A stretch of DNA of 64,000 nt from Cribrihabitans_A neustonicus (GCF_048820895.1 NZ_JBMERQ010000002.1:310001-374000), one strand, 5' to 3'; positions 17,495 through 28,476 are shown, counted from the first letter of the stretch. Made by a program: numbers and translations. The notes: generated from the letters alone by a model not told the origin.

Positions 17495-18655
17495 TCAGCC
17501 CTTCATGCCATCCCAGAAGCTTTTCACCGAGGAGAAGAAGCTGCGGGATTCGGGGTTGGTGGCGTCTTCCGAAATGTCCTCGAACTCGCGCAGAAGCTCC
17601 TTCTGGCGCGCGGTGAGGCTCACCGGAGTTTCCACGGCCAGCTCGATGAACATATCACCGGGCGCACCGCCGCGCAGGGCGGGCATGCCTTTGCCGCGCA
17701 GGCGCATCTGGCGGCCGGACTGGCTGCCCTCGGGGATCTGCACCCGGCCGCGGCCGCCGTCGATCGTGGGCACCTCAATGGCGCCGCCAAGCGCGGCCTT
17801 GGCCATGCTCACCGGAACCCGGCAGTAGAGGTTGTTGCCGTCACGCTCGAACAGCTTGTGCGCGGCCACCTCCACGAAGATGTAGAGATCGCCCGGAGGA
17901 CCGCCGCGCAGCCCCGCTTCGCCCTCGCCGGCGAGACGGATGCGGGTCCCGGTTTCCACCCCTGCCGGGATGTTCACCGACAGCGAGCGGTCCTTCTCGA
18001 CGCGGCCGTGGCCGTGGCAGGTCTTGCACGGGTTCTTGATGATCTGGCCCAGGCCCGAGCAGGTCGGGCAGGTGCGTTCGACGGTAAAGAACCCCTGCTG
18101 CGCCCGCACCTTGCCCATGCCGGAACAGGTCGGGCAGGTGGAGGGCTCGACCCCGCCTTCGGCACCGGTGCCCTCGCAGGAGCCGCAGGCCACCGAAGTG
18201 GGCACGCGGATGGTTTTGTGCAGGCCGGAGAAGGCTTCCTCCAGCGTGACGCGCAGGTTATAGCGCAGGTCGGCGCCCCGCGCGGCGCGCTGCCGCCCGC
18301 CGCCGCCACCGCGGCCGCCCATGAAATCCCCGAACAGATCGTCGAAGACATCTGAAAAGGCGGAGGAGAAGTCGCCGCTGCCAAAGCCCTGGCTGCCGCC
18401 GGCCCCGCCACGGGCGCCGCCCATGCCGTTTTCGAAGGCCGCATGCCCGAAGCGGTCGTAGGCAGCTTTCTTGTCCGCGTCTTTCAGGACTTCATAGGCC
18501 TCATTGGCCTCCTTGAACTGCGCCTCCGATTCCGGGTTGTCCTTATTCCGGTCGGGGTGCAGTTCCTTGGCCTTCTTGCGGTAGGCCTTCTTGATCTCGT
18601 CGGGAGAGGCGCCCTTGGACACCCCTAGAATATCGTAGTAGTCGCGTTTTGACAT
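17495..18655 (-). CDS. dnaJ: chaperone DnaJ
   Basis: DnaJ (Hsp40), 386 residues, co-chaperone that delivers clients to DnaK and stimulates its ATPase. It has the J domain with HPD near residue 33, a G/F-rich linker (about 75-130), and four zinc-binding repeats: CGSCEGTG, CPTCSGMG, CPTCSGLG and CKTCHGHG. The C-terminal substrate-binding domains follow. It is 78 bases downstream of dnaK in the same direction with a hairpin between them, and a strong terminator follows. Confidence 0.98.
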   Translation of the reverse strand: MSKRDYYDILGVSKGASPDEIKKAYRKKAKELHPDRNKDNPESEAQFKEANEAYEVLKDADKKAAYDRFGHAAFENGMGGARGGAGGSQGFGSGDFSSAFSDVFDDLFGDFMGGRGGGGGRQRAARGADLRYNLRVTLEEAFSGLHKTIRVPTSVACGSCEGTGAEGGVEPSTCPTCSGMGKVRAQQGFFTVERTCPTCSGLGQIIKNPCKTCHGHGRVEKDRSLSVNIPAGVETGTRIRLAGEGEAGLRGGPPGDLYIFVEVAAHKLFERDGNNLYCRVPVSMAKAALGGAIEVPTIDGGRGRVQIPEGSQSGRQMRLRGKGMPALRGGAPGDMFIELAVETPVSLTARQKELLREFEDISEDATNPESRSFFSSVKSFWDGMKG

Positions 18656-18685
18656 CGGTTAACCCCATCAGCCTCAACGTAAAAT

Positions 18686-18712
18686 GGGCCGGTCCGGGGT
18701 CCGGACCGGCCC
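18686..18712 (-). terminator. hairpin between dnaK and dnaJ
   Basis: Perfect 10-bp stem GGGCCGGTCC (18686-18695) / GGACCGGCCC (18703-18712) with a 7-base loop. On the minus strand it is followed by ATTTTAC, only four T. It is likely a partial terminator or RNA-processing stem that lowers dnaJ relative to dnaK. Confidence 0.55.
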
Positions 18713-18733
18713 GCTGCGGCCTGGTTTCAGGCG

Positions 18734-20659
<1,926 letters not shown>

Positions 20660-20768
20660 TTTCGATCCCTTTTACGTTTCAAGGCGATTACCCGAGGCGT
20701 GAACCCGTTGTGGCATTCCGGCCCCGATCCTGTTGCGGTTTGGCCTGCACCTCCCCGCGTCCCGGCGT

Positions 20769-20797
20769 ATATAGGGAGCAGAAAACGCCCCTGCAAC
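20769..20797 (-). promoter_or_regulatory. RpoH-like heat-shock promoter of dnaK
   Basis: On the minus strand GTTGCAG (20797-20791), 14 bases, then CCCTATAT (20776-20769). The -10 element matches sigma-32 CCCCATnT at all but one position, and the spacing is that of sigma-32 promoters. The transcription start would be near 20762, about 100 bases before the dnaK ATG. A CTTGAAA sequence closer to the gene (around 20680) is too near the start codon to be used. Confidence 0.6.
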
Positions 20798-20865
20798 CGC
20801 CAGATTGAGCCGCCAGCCGCGATTCAATGCGCTTTTTTGCACGGGGTACGGTTAACAACGGATGA

Positions 20866-21474
20866 ATGGTGATGCCTGTTCTGAATGTGCGCGGATTCGA
20901 GATACATAAGGGCTGCCTGGACCCGGCCCGGCAGGCCGCCTTGATCGAGGCGCTGCGGCCAGTCCTCAAAGCCGCGCCGCTGTTTTCGCCCCGGGTGCCG
21001 GGGGGCGGGCAGATGTCGGTGCGGATGACCTCGGCCGGCCGCTTCGGCTGGTATGCGGATGCCACGGGCTACCGCTATGCCGAGCAGCACCCGGCCGGGC
21101 AGGACTGGCCGGAGATTCCGGCTGAGGTGCTCGAAATCTGGGATGAGGTGACCGGGCTCGAGCGGCGGCCTGAGTGCTGCCTGTTGAACTACTATGGCGA
21201 AGGGGCCCGCATGGGGCTGCACCAGGACAAGGACGAGGCGGATTTCTCCTATCCCGTGGTCTCGGTCTCGCTGGGCGACGACGGGCTGTTCCGCATCGGC
21301 AACCGGACCCGTGGCGGCAAGACGGAATCGGTCTGGCTCAACTCGGGAGATGTGGTGGTGATGGGGGGCGGGGCACGGCTCACCTATCACGGGGTTGACC
21401 GCATCCGCTTCAAGTCCTCGCGGCTGCTGCCGAAGGGCGGGCGGATCAACCTCACCCTGCGAGTGGTGACCTGA
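20866..21474 (+). CDS. alkB: AlkB-family DNA/RNA dealkylating dioxygenase
   Basis: AlkB, 202 residues, Fe(II)/2-oxoglutarate dioxygenase that removes methyl lesions such as 1-methyladenine and 3-methylcytosine. Key residues are visible: iron ligands in GLHQDKDE (HxD) and TYHGVDR, and the 2-oxoglutarate-binding arginines in GRINLTLR (RxxxxxR). LLNYYGEGARMG matches the nucleotide-recognition segment. ATG at 20866 is taken, but the ATG at 20872 (MPVLNVRGFEI) is about equally good. It is divergent from dnaK. No ada or other adaptive-response gene is adjacent. Confidence 0.93.
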   Translation: MVMPVLNVRGFEIHKGCLDPARQAALIEALRPVLKAAPLFSPRVPGGGQMSVRMTSAGRFGWYADATGYRYAEQHPAGQDWPEIPAEVLEIWDEVTGLERRPECCLLNYYGEGARMGLHQDKDEADFSYPVVSVSLGDDGLFRIGNRTRGGKTESVWLNSGDVVVMGGGARLTYHGVDRIRFKSSRLLPKGGRINLTLRVVT

Positions 21475-21588
21475 GAGGCCTGGCCCCCGCGCGGAACAAG
21501 GGCGTGAGGCTGCCGAATCTCGCCGGCGGGGCGCGGCTCACCGCTTGGATCCAGGGGGCTGTCCTGCTGTCCCTTCCGGCGCACGCCG

Positions 21589-22410
21589 CTAGCGCTTGGC
21601 GCTCCAGCTGATGGAGACATGGCGGCGGGTGTAGAATTCGCCCATCAGGCCGATCATCAGGAGCACCATCGCCACCGAGACTGCATAGTGCCAGGAGCTG
21701 AAGTGCGGGTTGTAATTGATGAAGACAAAGCCGCGGGCCTGGTCGATGCAGTGGAACAGCGGGTTCCAGTCGAACATCGCCAGCATGAAGCTGGGCAGCG
21801 TATTGGCCAGGAACATTTTGCCCGAGGCAATCATGTTGGCCCGCTGATAGATCATCGTGAGGATTCCGACCACGCTGGGCGCCCAGGGTTTCAGTACCAG
21901 GAACACCAGCCCCACCGCCGCGCCGGTGAACCAGGACAAAAGCACCATGCCGAATGCTGCCACGGGCTCCTCGATATGCAGGGGCGTAAAGGCCACGTGG
22001 TAGACAAAGAGGATTATAAACAGCGACAGCACCTGAATGTAGAGCGCCCCGATCGCTGCCGACAGGATCGCCACCACCGTATTCATCGGCGCATGCTGCA
22101 TCATCGGGCTGCTGGGCCCTTCGGCGCTGGCTACCGCGCTCACCGTTTTGGTGTGGATCAGGAACAGGAAGATGCCCGACATTACGTAGAGCAGGAAGTC
22201 GCCACGGATGGCTGAACCGCGCAAGCCCAGCACCGCAAACATCACATAGAAGGCCAGCACGAAGAGGACCGCCTGCATCAGGTTCAGCCCAAGCGCCAGG
22301 AGTGCGTTGTTGTGCTTGGATCGCACGCTGCGCACCACCGCGTGGAATACAACCTCCCCCATCATCAGGAGGCCGGAGAGGCGCGAGCGCTGGGGGCGGG
22401 GCTGAAACAT
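21589..22410 (-). CDS. ABC-2 type polysaccharide export permease
   Basis: A 273-residue membrane protein of the ABC-2 permease family (KpsM/Wzm/RkpT-like), with six predicted hydrophobic helices. The N-terminal cytoplasmic part SRLSGLLMMGEVVFHAVVRSVR and the end MGEFYTRRHV are typical of capsule or polysaccharide exporters. Such permeases work with an ATPase (KpsT/Wzt), and usually with KpsE/KpsD-type proteins; none is encoded next to it here. It is divergent from cysQ and beside sugar-nucleotide and glycosyltransferase genes, which supports surface polysaccharide export. The specific glycan is unknown. Confidence 0.82.
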   Translation of the reverse strand: MFQPRPQRSRLSGLLMMGEVVFHAVVRSVRSKHNNALLALGLNLMQAVLFVLAFYVMFAVLGLRGSAIRGDFLLYVMSGIFLFLIHTKTVSAVASAEGPSSPMMQHAPMNTVVAILSAAIGALYIQVLSLFIILFVYHVAFTPLHIEEPVAAFGMVLLSWFTGAAVGLVFLVLKPWAPSVVGILTMIYQRANMIASGKMFLANTLPSFMLAMFDWNPLFHCIDQARGFVFINYNPHFSSWHYAVSVAMVLLMIGLMGEFYTRRHVSISWSAKR

Positions 22411-22530
22411 GAAACCTGCGGGCCTGTGATCTCTGCTCTGAATGCTGCGGCTTCTTGCCGTTTGGCCGCCGGGGCAGCATAAGGGGGCCCAGGCAAATTT
22501 TCAATTAAACCCGGTTTGGGGAGAGCCACC

Positions 22531-23340
22531 GTGCCCAAAAGCGTGACATATGAAGAGCTGGTGCCCGTGATCCGCCGCCTTGCCATCGAGGCAGGCAAGG
22601 CCATCATGGAGATCTACAATTCCGAGGACTTCGGCGTGAAGGTGAAATCGGACGAAAGCCCTGTTACCGCCGCGGATGAGGCGGCGGATGCGCTGATCTC
22701 AAACGGCTTGCGGGCGGCTTTCCCGGACGTGATGCTGGTGACCGAGGAGCAAGCGGCTTCTCACACGGCGCGCGGCGACACCTTCCTGATCGTCGACCCG
22801 CTCGACGGCACAAAGGAGTTCATCCACCGCCGCGGCGATTTCACCGTGAACATTGCGCTGGTGGAGAACGGTACGCCCACCCGCGGCGTCGTTTATGCGC
22901 CCGCAAAGGAGCGGATGTTCTACACACTCGCCGATGGTACTGCGGTAGAGGAGACAGGCGCTTTTGATCCCGAAACCCCCGGGCCCGCAAATCCGATCCG
23001 GGTGGCCGACAGCGACAACTCCGCTCTGATGGTTGTGGCGTCAAAATCGCACCGGGACCAGGCCACCGACGACTACATCGGCAAGTACAGCGTGAAGGAC
23101 ATGAAGAGCGCGGGCTCCTCGCTGAAGTTCTGCCTGGTTGCCACCGGCGAAGCCGATCTCTACCCGCGCGTCGGCCGCACTATGGAGTGGGACACCGCGG
23201 CCGGCCACGCGGTGCTGGCGGGTGCCGGCGGCAAAGTGGCCCGGTTCGACGATCACTCCCCGCTGGTTTACGGCAAGGAAGGCTTTGCGAACCCCTTCTT
23301 CATCGCTTACGCACCTGGTGTGGAACTGAAGGAAGCCTGA
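22531..23340 (+). CDS. cysQ: 3'(2'),5'-bisphosphate nucleotidase CysQ
   Basis: CysQ, 269 residues, inositol-monophosphatase-family enzyme that hydrolyses 3'-phosphoadenosine 5'-phosphate (PAP), the by-product of PAPS-dependent sulfation and of PAPS reduction. Metal and phosphate motifs are present: VTEEQAA near residue 73, DPLDGTKEFI near 90 and EWDTAAGHAVL near 212. The GTG at 22531 is preceded by GGGGAGA at good spacing; a TTG at 22516 is a less likely start. It is coupled to kdsB (TGATG). With a sulfotransferase 7 kb downstream in the same direction, PAP removal for glycan sulfation is an attractive inference. Confidence 0.93.
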   Translation: MPKSVTYEELVPVIRRLAIEAGKAIMEIYNSEDFGVKVKSDESPVTAADEAADALISNGLRAAFPDVMLVTEEQAASHTARGDTFLIVDPLDGTKEFIHRRGDFTVNIALVENGTPTRGVVYAPAKERMFYTLADGTAVEETGAFDPETPGPANPIRVADSDNSALMVVASKSHRDQATDDYIGKYSVKDMKSAGSSLKFCLVATGEADLYPRVGRTMEWDTAAGHAVLAGAGGKVARFDDHSPLVYGKEGFANPFFIAYAPGVELKEA

Positions 23341-24140
23341 TGTCTGTGCTGATCGTCATCCCCGCCCGCTATGCTTCCACTCGCTATCCGGGCAAGCCGC
23401 TGGTCGGGTTGACCGGCGCCACCGGGGAGAAGCGGACACTGATCGAACGCTCCTGGCGCGCGGCCATCTCCGTGGCTGGCGCGGACCGGGTGGTTGTGGC
23501 GACGGATGATGATCGCATCCGCCAGGCGGCCGAAGGCTTCGGCGCGGAGGTGGTGATGACCGCGTCCGAGTGCGCCAATGGCACGGAGCGCTGTGCCGAA
23601 GCGCATGCGGCGCTGGGCGGCGGGTACGAAGTTGTCGTGAACCTGCAGGGTGACGCGCCGCTGACCCCCCATTGGTTTGTCGAGGATTTGGTGGAGGGCC
23701 TGCGCGCGGCGCCGCAAATGGAGCTGGCCACCCCGGTGCTGCGCTGTGATGGCGCGGCGCTCAACAGCCTGCTGGCGGACCGCAAGGCCGGGCGGGTTGG
23801 CGGCACCACAGCGGTGTTTGCCTCGGACCACAGTGCGCTCTACTTCTCCAAAGAAGTGATACCGTTTTGTGCGCAGACCTTTTCCGAAGGCGAAAAGACG
23901 CCGGTTTTTCATCATGTCGGTGTTTATGCCTACCGGCCTGAGGCGCTGGCAGCCTATTCTGGCTGGGCGGCGGGGCCGCTGGAGAGGCTGGAGGGCCTGG
24001 AGCAGCTGCGGTTCCTGGAGAACGGCCGCAAGGTGCTCTGCGTCGAGGTCGAGGCCCGCGGGCGGGAGTTCTGGGAACTGAACAACCCTGAGGACGTTTC
24101 ACGTCTGGAGGCTATGATGAGGAAGATGGGGCAAGAGTGA
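23340..24140 (+). CDS. kdsB: 3-deoxy-manno-octulosonate cytidylyltransferase
   Basis: KdsB, 266 residues, activates Kdo to CMP-Kdo for lipopolysaccharide or capsule synthesis. The N-terminal CTP-binding motif VIPARYASTRYPGKPL is at residues about 6-21. The later motif reads NLQGDAPL where most family members have NVQGDEP, an E-to-A change in a well conserved position. HHVGVYAYRPEAL and LEGLEQLRFLENG are also typical. The ATG shares a base with the cysQ stop. It could act on Kdo or a related 3-deoxy-octulosonate, and a capsule-dedicated role is possible. Confidence 0.9.
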   Translation: MSVLIVIPARYASTRYPGKPLVGLTGATGEKRTLIERSWRAAISVAGADRVVVATDDDRIRQAAEGFGAEVVMTASECANGTERCAEAHAALGGGYEVVVNLQGDAPLTPHWFVEDLVEGLRAAPQMELATPVLRCDGAALNSLLADRKAGRVGGTTAVFASDHSALYFSKEVIPFCAQTFSEGEKTPVFHHVGVYAYRPEALAAYSGWAAGPLERLEGLEQLRFLENGRKVLCVEVEARGREFWELNNPEDVSRLEAMMRKMGQE

Positions 24141-24325
24141 GCGGGTAGAGGGGATTACTGCAGAACCGGCCCGCAAGGGCTCTGCGCCACCGCATGACGC
24201 AGCGGCTCCAGTGTGCTAGGGCTTCATGTATTGTTGGGAACTTCCGGGCAATGTCGCGCTGAACCAGCCGGTGAAGAACAACCGGCACGCCGCACCCCCG
24301 GGCATTCATGTTTTGAGAGAACGCC

Positions 24326-25219
24326 ATGCGCAAAAAAGTCACAAAAGCCATTTTCCCGGTCGCAGGTCTGGGGACACGCTTCCTGCCGGCCACAAAATCG
24401 GTACCGAAGGAAATCATGACGCTGGTTGACCGGCCGCTGGTGCAATACGCCATTGATGAGGCGCGTGCGGCTGGCATCAAGGAGTTCATCTTCGTGACCT
24501 CCCGCGGCAAGGGCGCGCTGGAGGACTACTTCGACCACTCTCCGGTTCTCGAGCAGGAATTGCGCAAGAAGGGCAAGGAGGAGCTTCTGGAGGTGCTGCA
24601 GAGCACCAACATGGAAAGCGGCGCCATCGCCTATATCCGCCAGCACAAGGCCCTGGGTCTGGGCCACGCGGTCTGGTGTGCGCGGCGCCTGATTGCCAAC
24701 GAGCCTTTCGCGGTGATCCTGCCCGACGATGTGATCGCGGCAGAAAAGCCCTGCCTCCAGCAGATGGTCGAAGCCTACGAGGAAACCGGAGGCAACATGG
24801 TGGCCGCGATGGAGGTCGCGCCGGAGAAAACGTCATCATACGGAGTGCTCGACGTGAAAGAAGACATGGGCCGGGTCGTCTCCGCCAACGGCATGGTAGA
24901 AAAGCCCAAGGCCGGGGATGCCCCCTCAAATCTGGCGGTGATCGGCCGCTATATCCTGGCGCCCTCGGTCCTGAAGAACCTCAACAAGCGCAAGCATGGC
25001 GCGGGCGGTGAGATTCAGCTGACCGATGCCATCGCAGAGGATATTGCCAAGAACGTGCCGGTCTACGGCTACCGCTTCAACGGGCAGCGCTTTGATTGCG
25101 GCTCCAAGTCGGGTTTCCTGCAGGCTACTGTGGCCTTTGCGCTGGCCCGGGACGATCTGCGCGACGATCTGATGAACTATATCACTGAGATTTCACAGAT
25201 GAGCAAGGCCGCGCAGTAA
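24326..25219 (+). CDS. galU: UTP--glucose-1-phosphate uridylyltransferase
   Basis: GalU, 297 residues, makes UDP-glucose for envelope and storage glycans. The nucleotidyltransferase motif FPVAGLGTRFLPATKSVPKE lies at residues about 10-29, and VILPDDVI, GVLDV and VEKPKAGDAPSNLAVIGRYI are family blocks. The ATG at 24326 follows AGAGAACGCC. A 185-base gap separates it from kdsB, so it may have its own promoter. It is followed by galE, a natural pair that supplies UDP-glucose and UDP-galactose. Confidence 0.97.
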   Translation: MRKKVTKAIFPVAGLGTRFLPATKSVPKEIMTLVDRPLVQYAIDEARAAGIKEFIFVTSRGKGALEDYFDHSPVLEQELRKKGKEELLEVLQSTNMESGAIAYIRQHKALGLGHAVWCARRLIANEPFAVILPDDVIAAEKPCLQQMVEAYEETGGNMVAAMEVAPEKTSSYGVLDVKEDMGRVVSANGMVEKPKAGDAPSNLAVIGRYILAPSVLKNLNKRKHGAGGEIQLTDAIAEDIAKNVPVYGYRFNGQRFDCGSKSGFLQATVAFALARDDLRDDLMNYITEISQMSKAAQ

Positions 25220-25289
25220 GGCGGATGAAACGGAACCGGGCAAGCCCCGCCCGCGAATGCCGGGGCGGCCGCAGAGAAGAGCAGCGACA

Positions 25290-26273
25290 GTGACGAACAT
25301 TCTGGTTACCGGCGGCGCCGGCTATATCGGGTCCCATGCCTGCAAGGCCCTGAAACACGCAGGCTACACCCCTGTGACCTATGACAACCTCGCTACCGGC
25401 TGGCAGGAGGCAGTCAAGTTCGGCCCCTTCGAGCAGGGTGATCTGAACGACCGCGCCCGGCTGGACGAGGTCTTTGCCAAGTACAAGCCGGCGGCGGTGA
25501 TGCATTTCGCGGCGCTGAGCCAGGTGGGCGAAGCAATGAGCGAGCCGGGTCGTTACTGGGCCAACAATACGGGCGGATCGCTAAACCTGGTGGAAGCCGC
25601 CGTCGCGGCGGGCTGCCTGAACTTCGTGTTTTCCTCGACCTGCGCGACCTATGGCGAGCATGACAACGTGGTGCTGGACGAAAACACCCCGCAGCTGCCG
25701 CTCAACGCGTACGGCGCGTCCAAGCGCGCGGTGGAGGATATCCTCAAGGATTTCGGTGCCGCGCACGGGCTGAACGCGGTAATCTTCCGCTATTTCAACG
25801 TGGCCGGCGCCGACCCGGAGGCCGAGGTGGGCGAGTTCCACCGCCCCGAAACTCATCTGGTCCCGCTGGTGCTGGACGCGATCTCGGGCAAGCGCGATGC
25901 GCTCACCATTTTCGGCACCGATTATGACACACCGGACGGCACCTGCATTCGCGATTACGTGCATGTCTGCGATCTGGTGGATGCGCATGTGCTGGGGCTG
26001 AAGTGGCTGGAAGCGGGCAAGGGCGCCCAGGTTTTCAACCTTGGCACCGGTTCGGGCTTTTCGGTGCGCGAGGTGATGGACAAGGCCGAAGCGGTGACCG
26101 GTCGGAAGGTGCCCTGCACTACCGGACCGCGGCGGGCAGGGGATTGCACCAAGCTGGTTTCCGGCTCGACCCGGGCAGTTACCGAACTTGGCTGGGAGCC
26201 GCGCCGCTCGACGCTGGAGCTGATGATCGCCGATGCCTGGAAGTGGCACCAGACAGGCCATTACGCACGCTGA
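25290..26273 (+). CDS. galE: UDP-glucose 4-epimerase
   Basis: GalE, 327 residues, extended short-chain dehydrogenase that interconverts UDP-glucose and UDP-galactose. The NAD motif GGAGYIGSH is at residues 7-15. The catalytic motif YGASK is near 146-150, after the SSTCATYG stretch. The GTG at 25290 (VTNILVTGGAG), after AGAAGAGCAG, is the best start; upstream residues in the longer frame are not GalE-like. It lies 70 bases after galU and runs directly into a glycosyltransferase gene, so the sugar donor and transferase genes appear to form one operon. Confidence 0.95.
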   Translation: MTNILVTGGAGYIGSHACKALKHAGYTPVTYDNLATGWQEAVKFGPFEQGDLNDRARLDEVFAKYKPAAVMHFAALSQVGEAMSEPGRYWANNTGGSLNLVEAAVAAGCLNFVFSSTCATYGEHDNVVLDENTPQLPLNAYGASKRAVEDILKDFGAAHGLNAVIFRYFNVAGADPEAEVGEFHRPETHLVPLVLDAISGKRDALTIFGTDYDTPDGTCIRDYVHVCDLVDAHVLGLKWLEAGKGAQVFNLGTGSGFSVREVMDKAEAVTGRKVPCTTGPRRAGDCTKLVSGSTRAVTELGWEPRRSTLELMIADAWKWHQTGHYAR

Positions 26274-26274
26274 G

Positions 26275-27327
26275 GTGCCGGCCGCCGCTGCCCCCGGCGC
26301 TGCGCGTGCCAGGCCAACCGGGGCGGTGGCGGCCTACCGTCTGCGCTGGAAGCGGCGGCGGCTGTTGTGGCGGGCGCTGCGGGCGCGGCACCAGCTGGCC
26401 TGCCGCGCAAGGCACACCGGGCTGATCGAGGCCGCGCCGCTCCTGTGCTTCTCGGTCGTGAGGAACGAGGCCGCCCGCCTGCCCTTCTACCTCGACCACT
26501 ACCGCCGCGCCGGCGTAGGGCATTTCCTCTTTGTCGACAATGGCAGCGAGGACGGGACCGCAGACCTGCTGCTGGAGCACCCCGATGTCTCGCTCTGGCA
26601 GACAACCGCCAGCTACCGCGGCAGCCGTTTCGGGGTGGATTGGCTGACTTGGCTGCAGATCCGCTACGGCCATGGCAAATGGTGCCTGACTGCGGATGCC
26701 GACGAGATCCTGACCTACCCGCATGCGGACAGCCGCTCGCTGCGCGACCTGACCGGGTGGCTTGACCGCGAAGGCGTGCCGGCCTTCGGCGCGCTGATGC
26801 TGGACATGTACCCCAAAGGCCCGCTGGGCCAGGGGGACTACACTCCTGGCCAGCACCCTTGCGAGGTGCTGCAATGGTTCGACGCTGGCCCTTTCCACGC
26901 GGTACGGCAGCATCCGGCAGGAAACCTCTGGCTGCAGGGTGGGGCGCGGGAGCGGGTGTTCTTCCAAGACGAACCCGCGCGTTCCCCGACCCTGAACAAG
27001 ATCCCTCTGGTGAAATGGAACCGGCGCTATGTCTACCTGAATTCGACGCATTCCCTGCTGCCGCCTCGGCTTAACGCATTCTACTGCGGCCCAGGCGGTC
27101 CGGGGCCGTCCGGCGTGCTGCTGCACACCAAGTTTCTGCCGGAGGTCGTTTCCAGGTCGGAAACAGAAAGGCTGCGCGGGCAGCATTTCTCGCAGCCCGA
27201 GGACTTTGACCTGTACTACGAGCGCATTATCGCGGGGCCGGATCTCTGGCATCCGGGCGCGCTGCGCTACGAGGGCTGGCAGCAGCTGGAAGCGCTGGGC
27301 CTGATGACGCGCGGAGGCTGGAACTGA
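26275..27327 (+). CDS. GT2-like glycosyltransferase (Glyco_tranf_2_4 type), copy 1
   Basis: A 350-residue cytoplasmic protein of the small bacterial glycosyltransferase group that shares FYLDHYRRAGVGHFLFVDNGS near residues 70-90 and an acidic metal motif (DADE near 141). It is closely related to the next gene over its whole length; both contain a MLDMYPKGPL/LLDLYPKGPL block and a GNLWLQGG/GNLWIQGG block. The start is uncertain: GTG at 26275 directly after the galE stop is preferred over the ATG at 26233 inside galE. Donor and acceptor are unknown; UDP-galactose or UDP-glucose from galE/galU is a reasonable guess. Confidence 0.82.
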   Translation: MPAAAAPGAARARPTGAVAAYRLRWKRRRLLWRALRARHQLACRARHTGLIEAAPLLCFSVVRNEAARLPFYLDHYRRAGVGHFLFVDNGSEDGTADLLLEHPDVSLWQTTASYRGSRFGVDWLTWLQIRYGHGKWCLTADADEILTYPHADSRSLRDLTGWLDREGVPAFGALMLDMYPKGPLGQGDYTPGQHPCEVLQWFDAGPFHAVRQHPAGNLWLQGGARERVFFQDEPARSPTLNKIPLVKWNRRYVYLNSTHSLLPPRLNAFYCGPGGPGPSGVLLHTKFLPEVVSRSETERLRGQHFSQPEDFDLYYERIIAGPDLWHPGALRYEGWQQLEALGLMTRGGWN

Positions 27328-27465
27328 CAGGGCAAATACGGCCCGGGTGCAAATCCGTTGTCCGGCTGGCGGGTCCATGACATATTGCCACGAAGCGAGA
27401 GAGGCAGGGCCGGGCATTTTCCCGGCAGGTGAGCGCGCTCCCTGTATTTAAGCGATGGAGTGGAC

Positions 27466-28476
27466 GTGGGGCTTTGGGATTCTTACCGGATGCGGCTGCG
27501 GCGGAAGCGCCGGCTTATCCGGGCCCTGCGTAAGGGGGGCGAGCTGACGGCGGTGCAGGACAATACCAGCGCCATCCGCCGGGACGACGTGCTTCTTGTC
27601 AGCACCATGCGCAATGAGCAGATCCGGCTGCCCTACTTCCTCGATTACTACCGCGGCATCGGGGTGGGGCATTTCCTCCTGGTCGACAACGGCTCCACCG
27701 ACGGCACCGCGGAATATCTGCGCGGCATGGAGGACGTCTCGCTTTGGCACACGGATGCGAGCTATAAGCAGGCGGGCTTCGGGATCGACTGGATGAACGG
27801 GTTAAAGCGGCGTTATGCGCATGGCCATTGGGTGCTGGTCGCTGATCCCGACGAGTTTTTCATCTATCCCTTCTGCGACAGCCGCCCGATCCAGGCCCTG
27901 ACCGGCTGGCTGGACGATTGCGGGGCGCGCAGCTTTCCGGCGATGCTGCTCGACCTCTACCCGAAAGGGCCGCTTGATGCGGTGCCCTACCGCGCCGGGC
28001 AGGATCCGCTGGAGATCGCCCATTGGTTCGACAGCGGTAACTACACGATCAGCCGCAACCCGGAGTACGGCAACCTGTGGATTCAGGGCGGGCCGCGGGC
28101 GCGGGTGTTCTTTGCCGATGCCCCCCACCGCGCGCCCGCGCTGAACAAGATCCCGCTGGTCAAGTGGCACCGGCGCTACGCCTATGTGAGCTCAACCCAT
28201 GCGCTCCTGCCGCGCGGGCTGAATCAGGTCTATGCCCAGGGCGGCGGCGAGCGGGCGAGCGGCGCGCTGCTGCATGCGAAGTTTCTCGACACATTCACCG
28301 CCAAGGCCTCGGAGGAGCTGGCCCGGCGCCAGCATTACGCCGATTCGCTGGAATACATGGCCTATGCCGGCCAGCTCGCGAAACACCCCGAGCTGTGGTG
28401 CCGGTGGAGCGAGAACTACATCAACTGGCGCCAGCTGGAGATCCTCGGCCTGATGTCTAAAGGCGGTTGGGCGTGA
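27466..28476 (+). CDS. GT2-like glycosyltransferase (Glyco_tranf_2_4 type), copy 2
   Basis: A 336-residue paralogue of the preceding gene with the same block order: FLDYYRGIGVGHFLLVDNGS near residues 55-75, metal motif DPDE near 126, LLDLYPKGPL, GNLWIQGGPRARVFF and a matching C-terminus ending MSKGGWA (MTRGGWN in copy 1). The 132-base gap before it and the divergence suggest an old tandem duplication. GTG at 27466 sits 5 bases after GGAG; GTG at 27460 is the alternative. Its stop overlaps the next start as GTGA, so it is translated together with the GT14-like enzyme. Confidence 0.82.
   Translation: MGLWDSYRMRLRRKRRLIRALRKGGELTAVQDNTSAIRRDDVLLVSTMRNEQIRLPYFLDYYRGIGVGHFLLVDNGSTDGTAEYLRGMEDVSLWHTDASYKQAGFGIDWMNGLKRRYAHGHWVLVADPDEFFIYPFCDSRPIQALTGWLDDCGARSFPAMLLDLYPKGPLDAVPYRAGQDPLEIAHWFDSGNYTISRNPEYGNLWIQGGPRARVFFADAPHRAPALNKIPLVKWHRRYAYVSSTHALLPRGLNQVYAQGGGERASGALLHAKFLDTFTAKASEELARRQHYADSLEYMAYAGQLAKHPELWCRWSENYINWRQLEILGLMSKGGWA

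Noticed and set aside
20675..20690. CTTGAAA just upstream of dnaK as the heat-shock -35 element
   Set aside because: It is about 18 bases from the start codon, so the -10 element would fall inside the gene.
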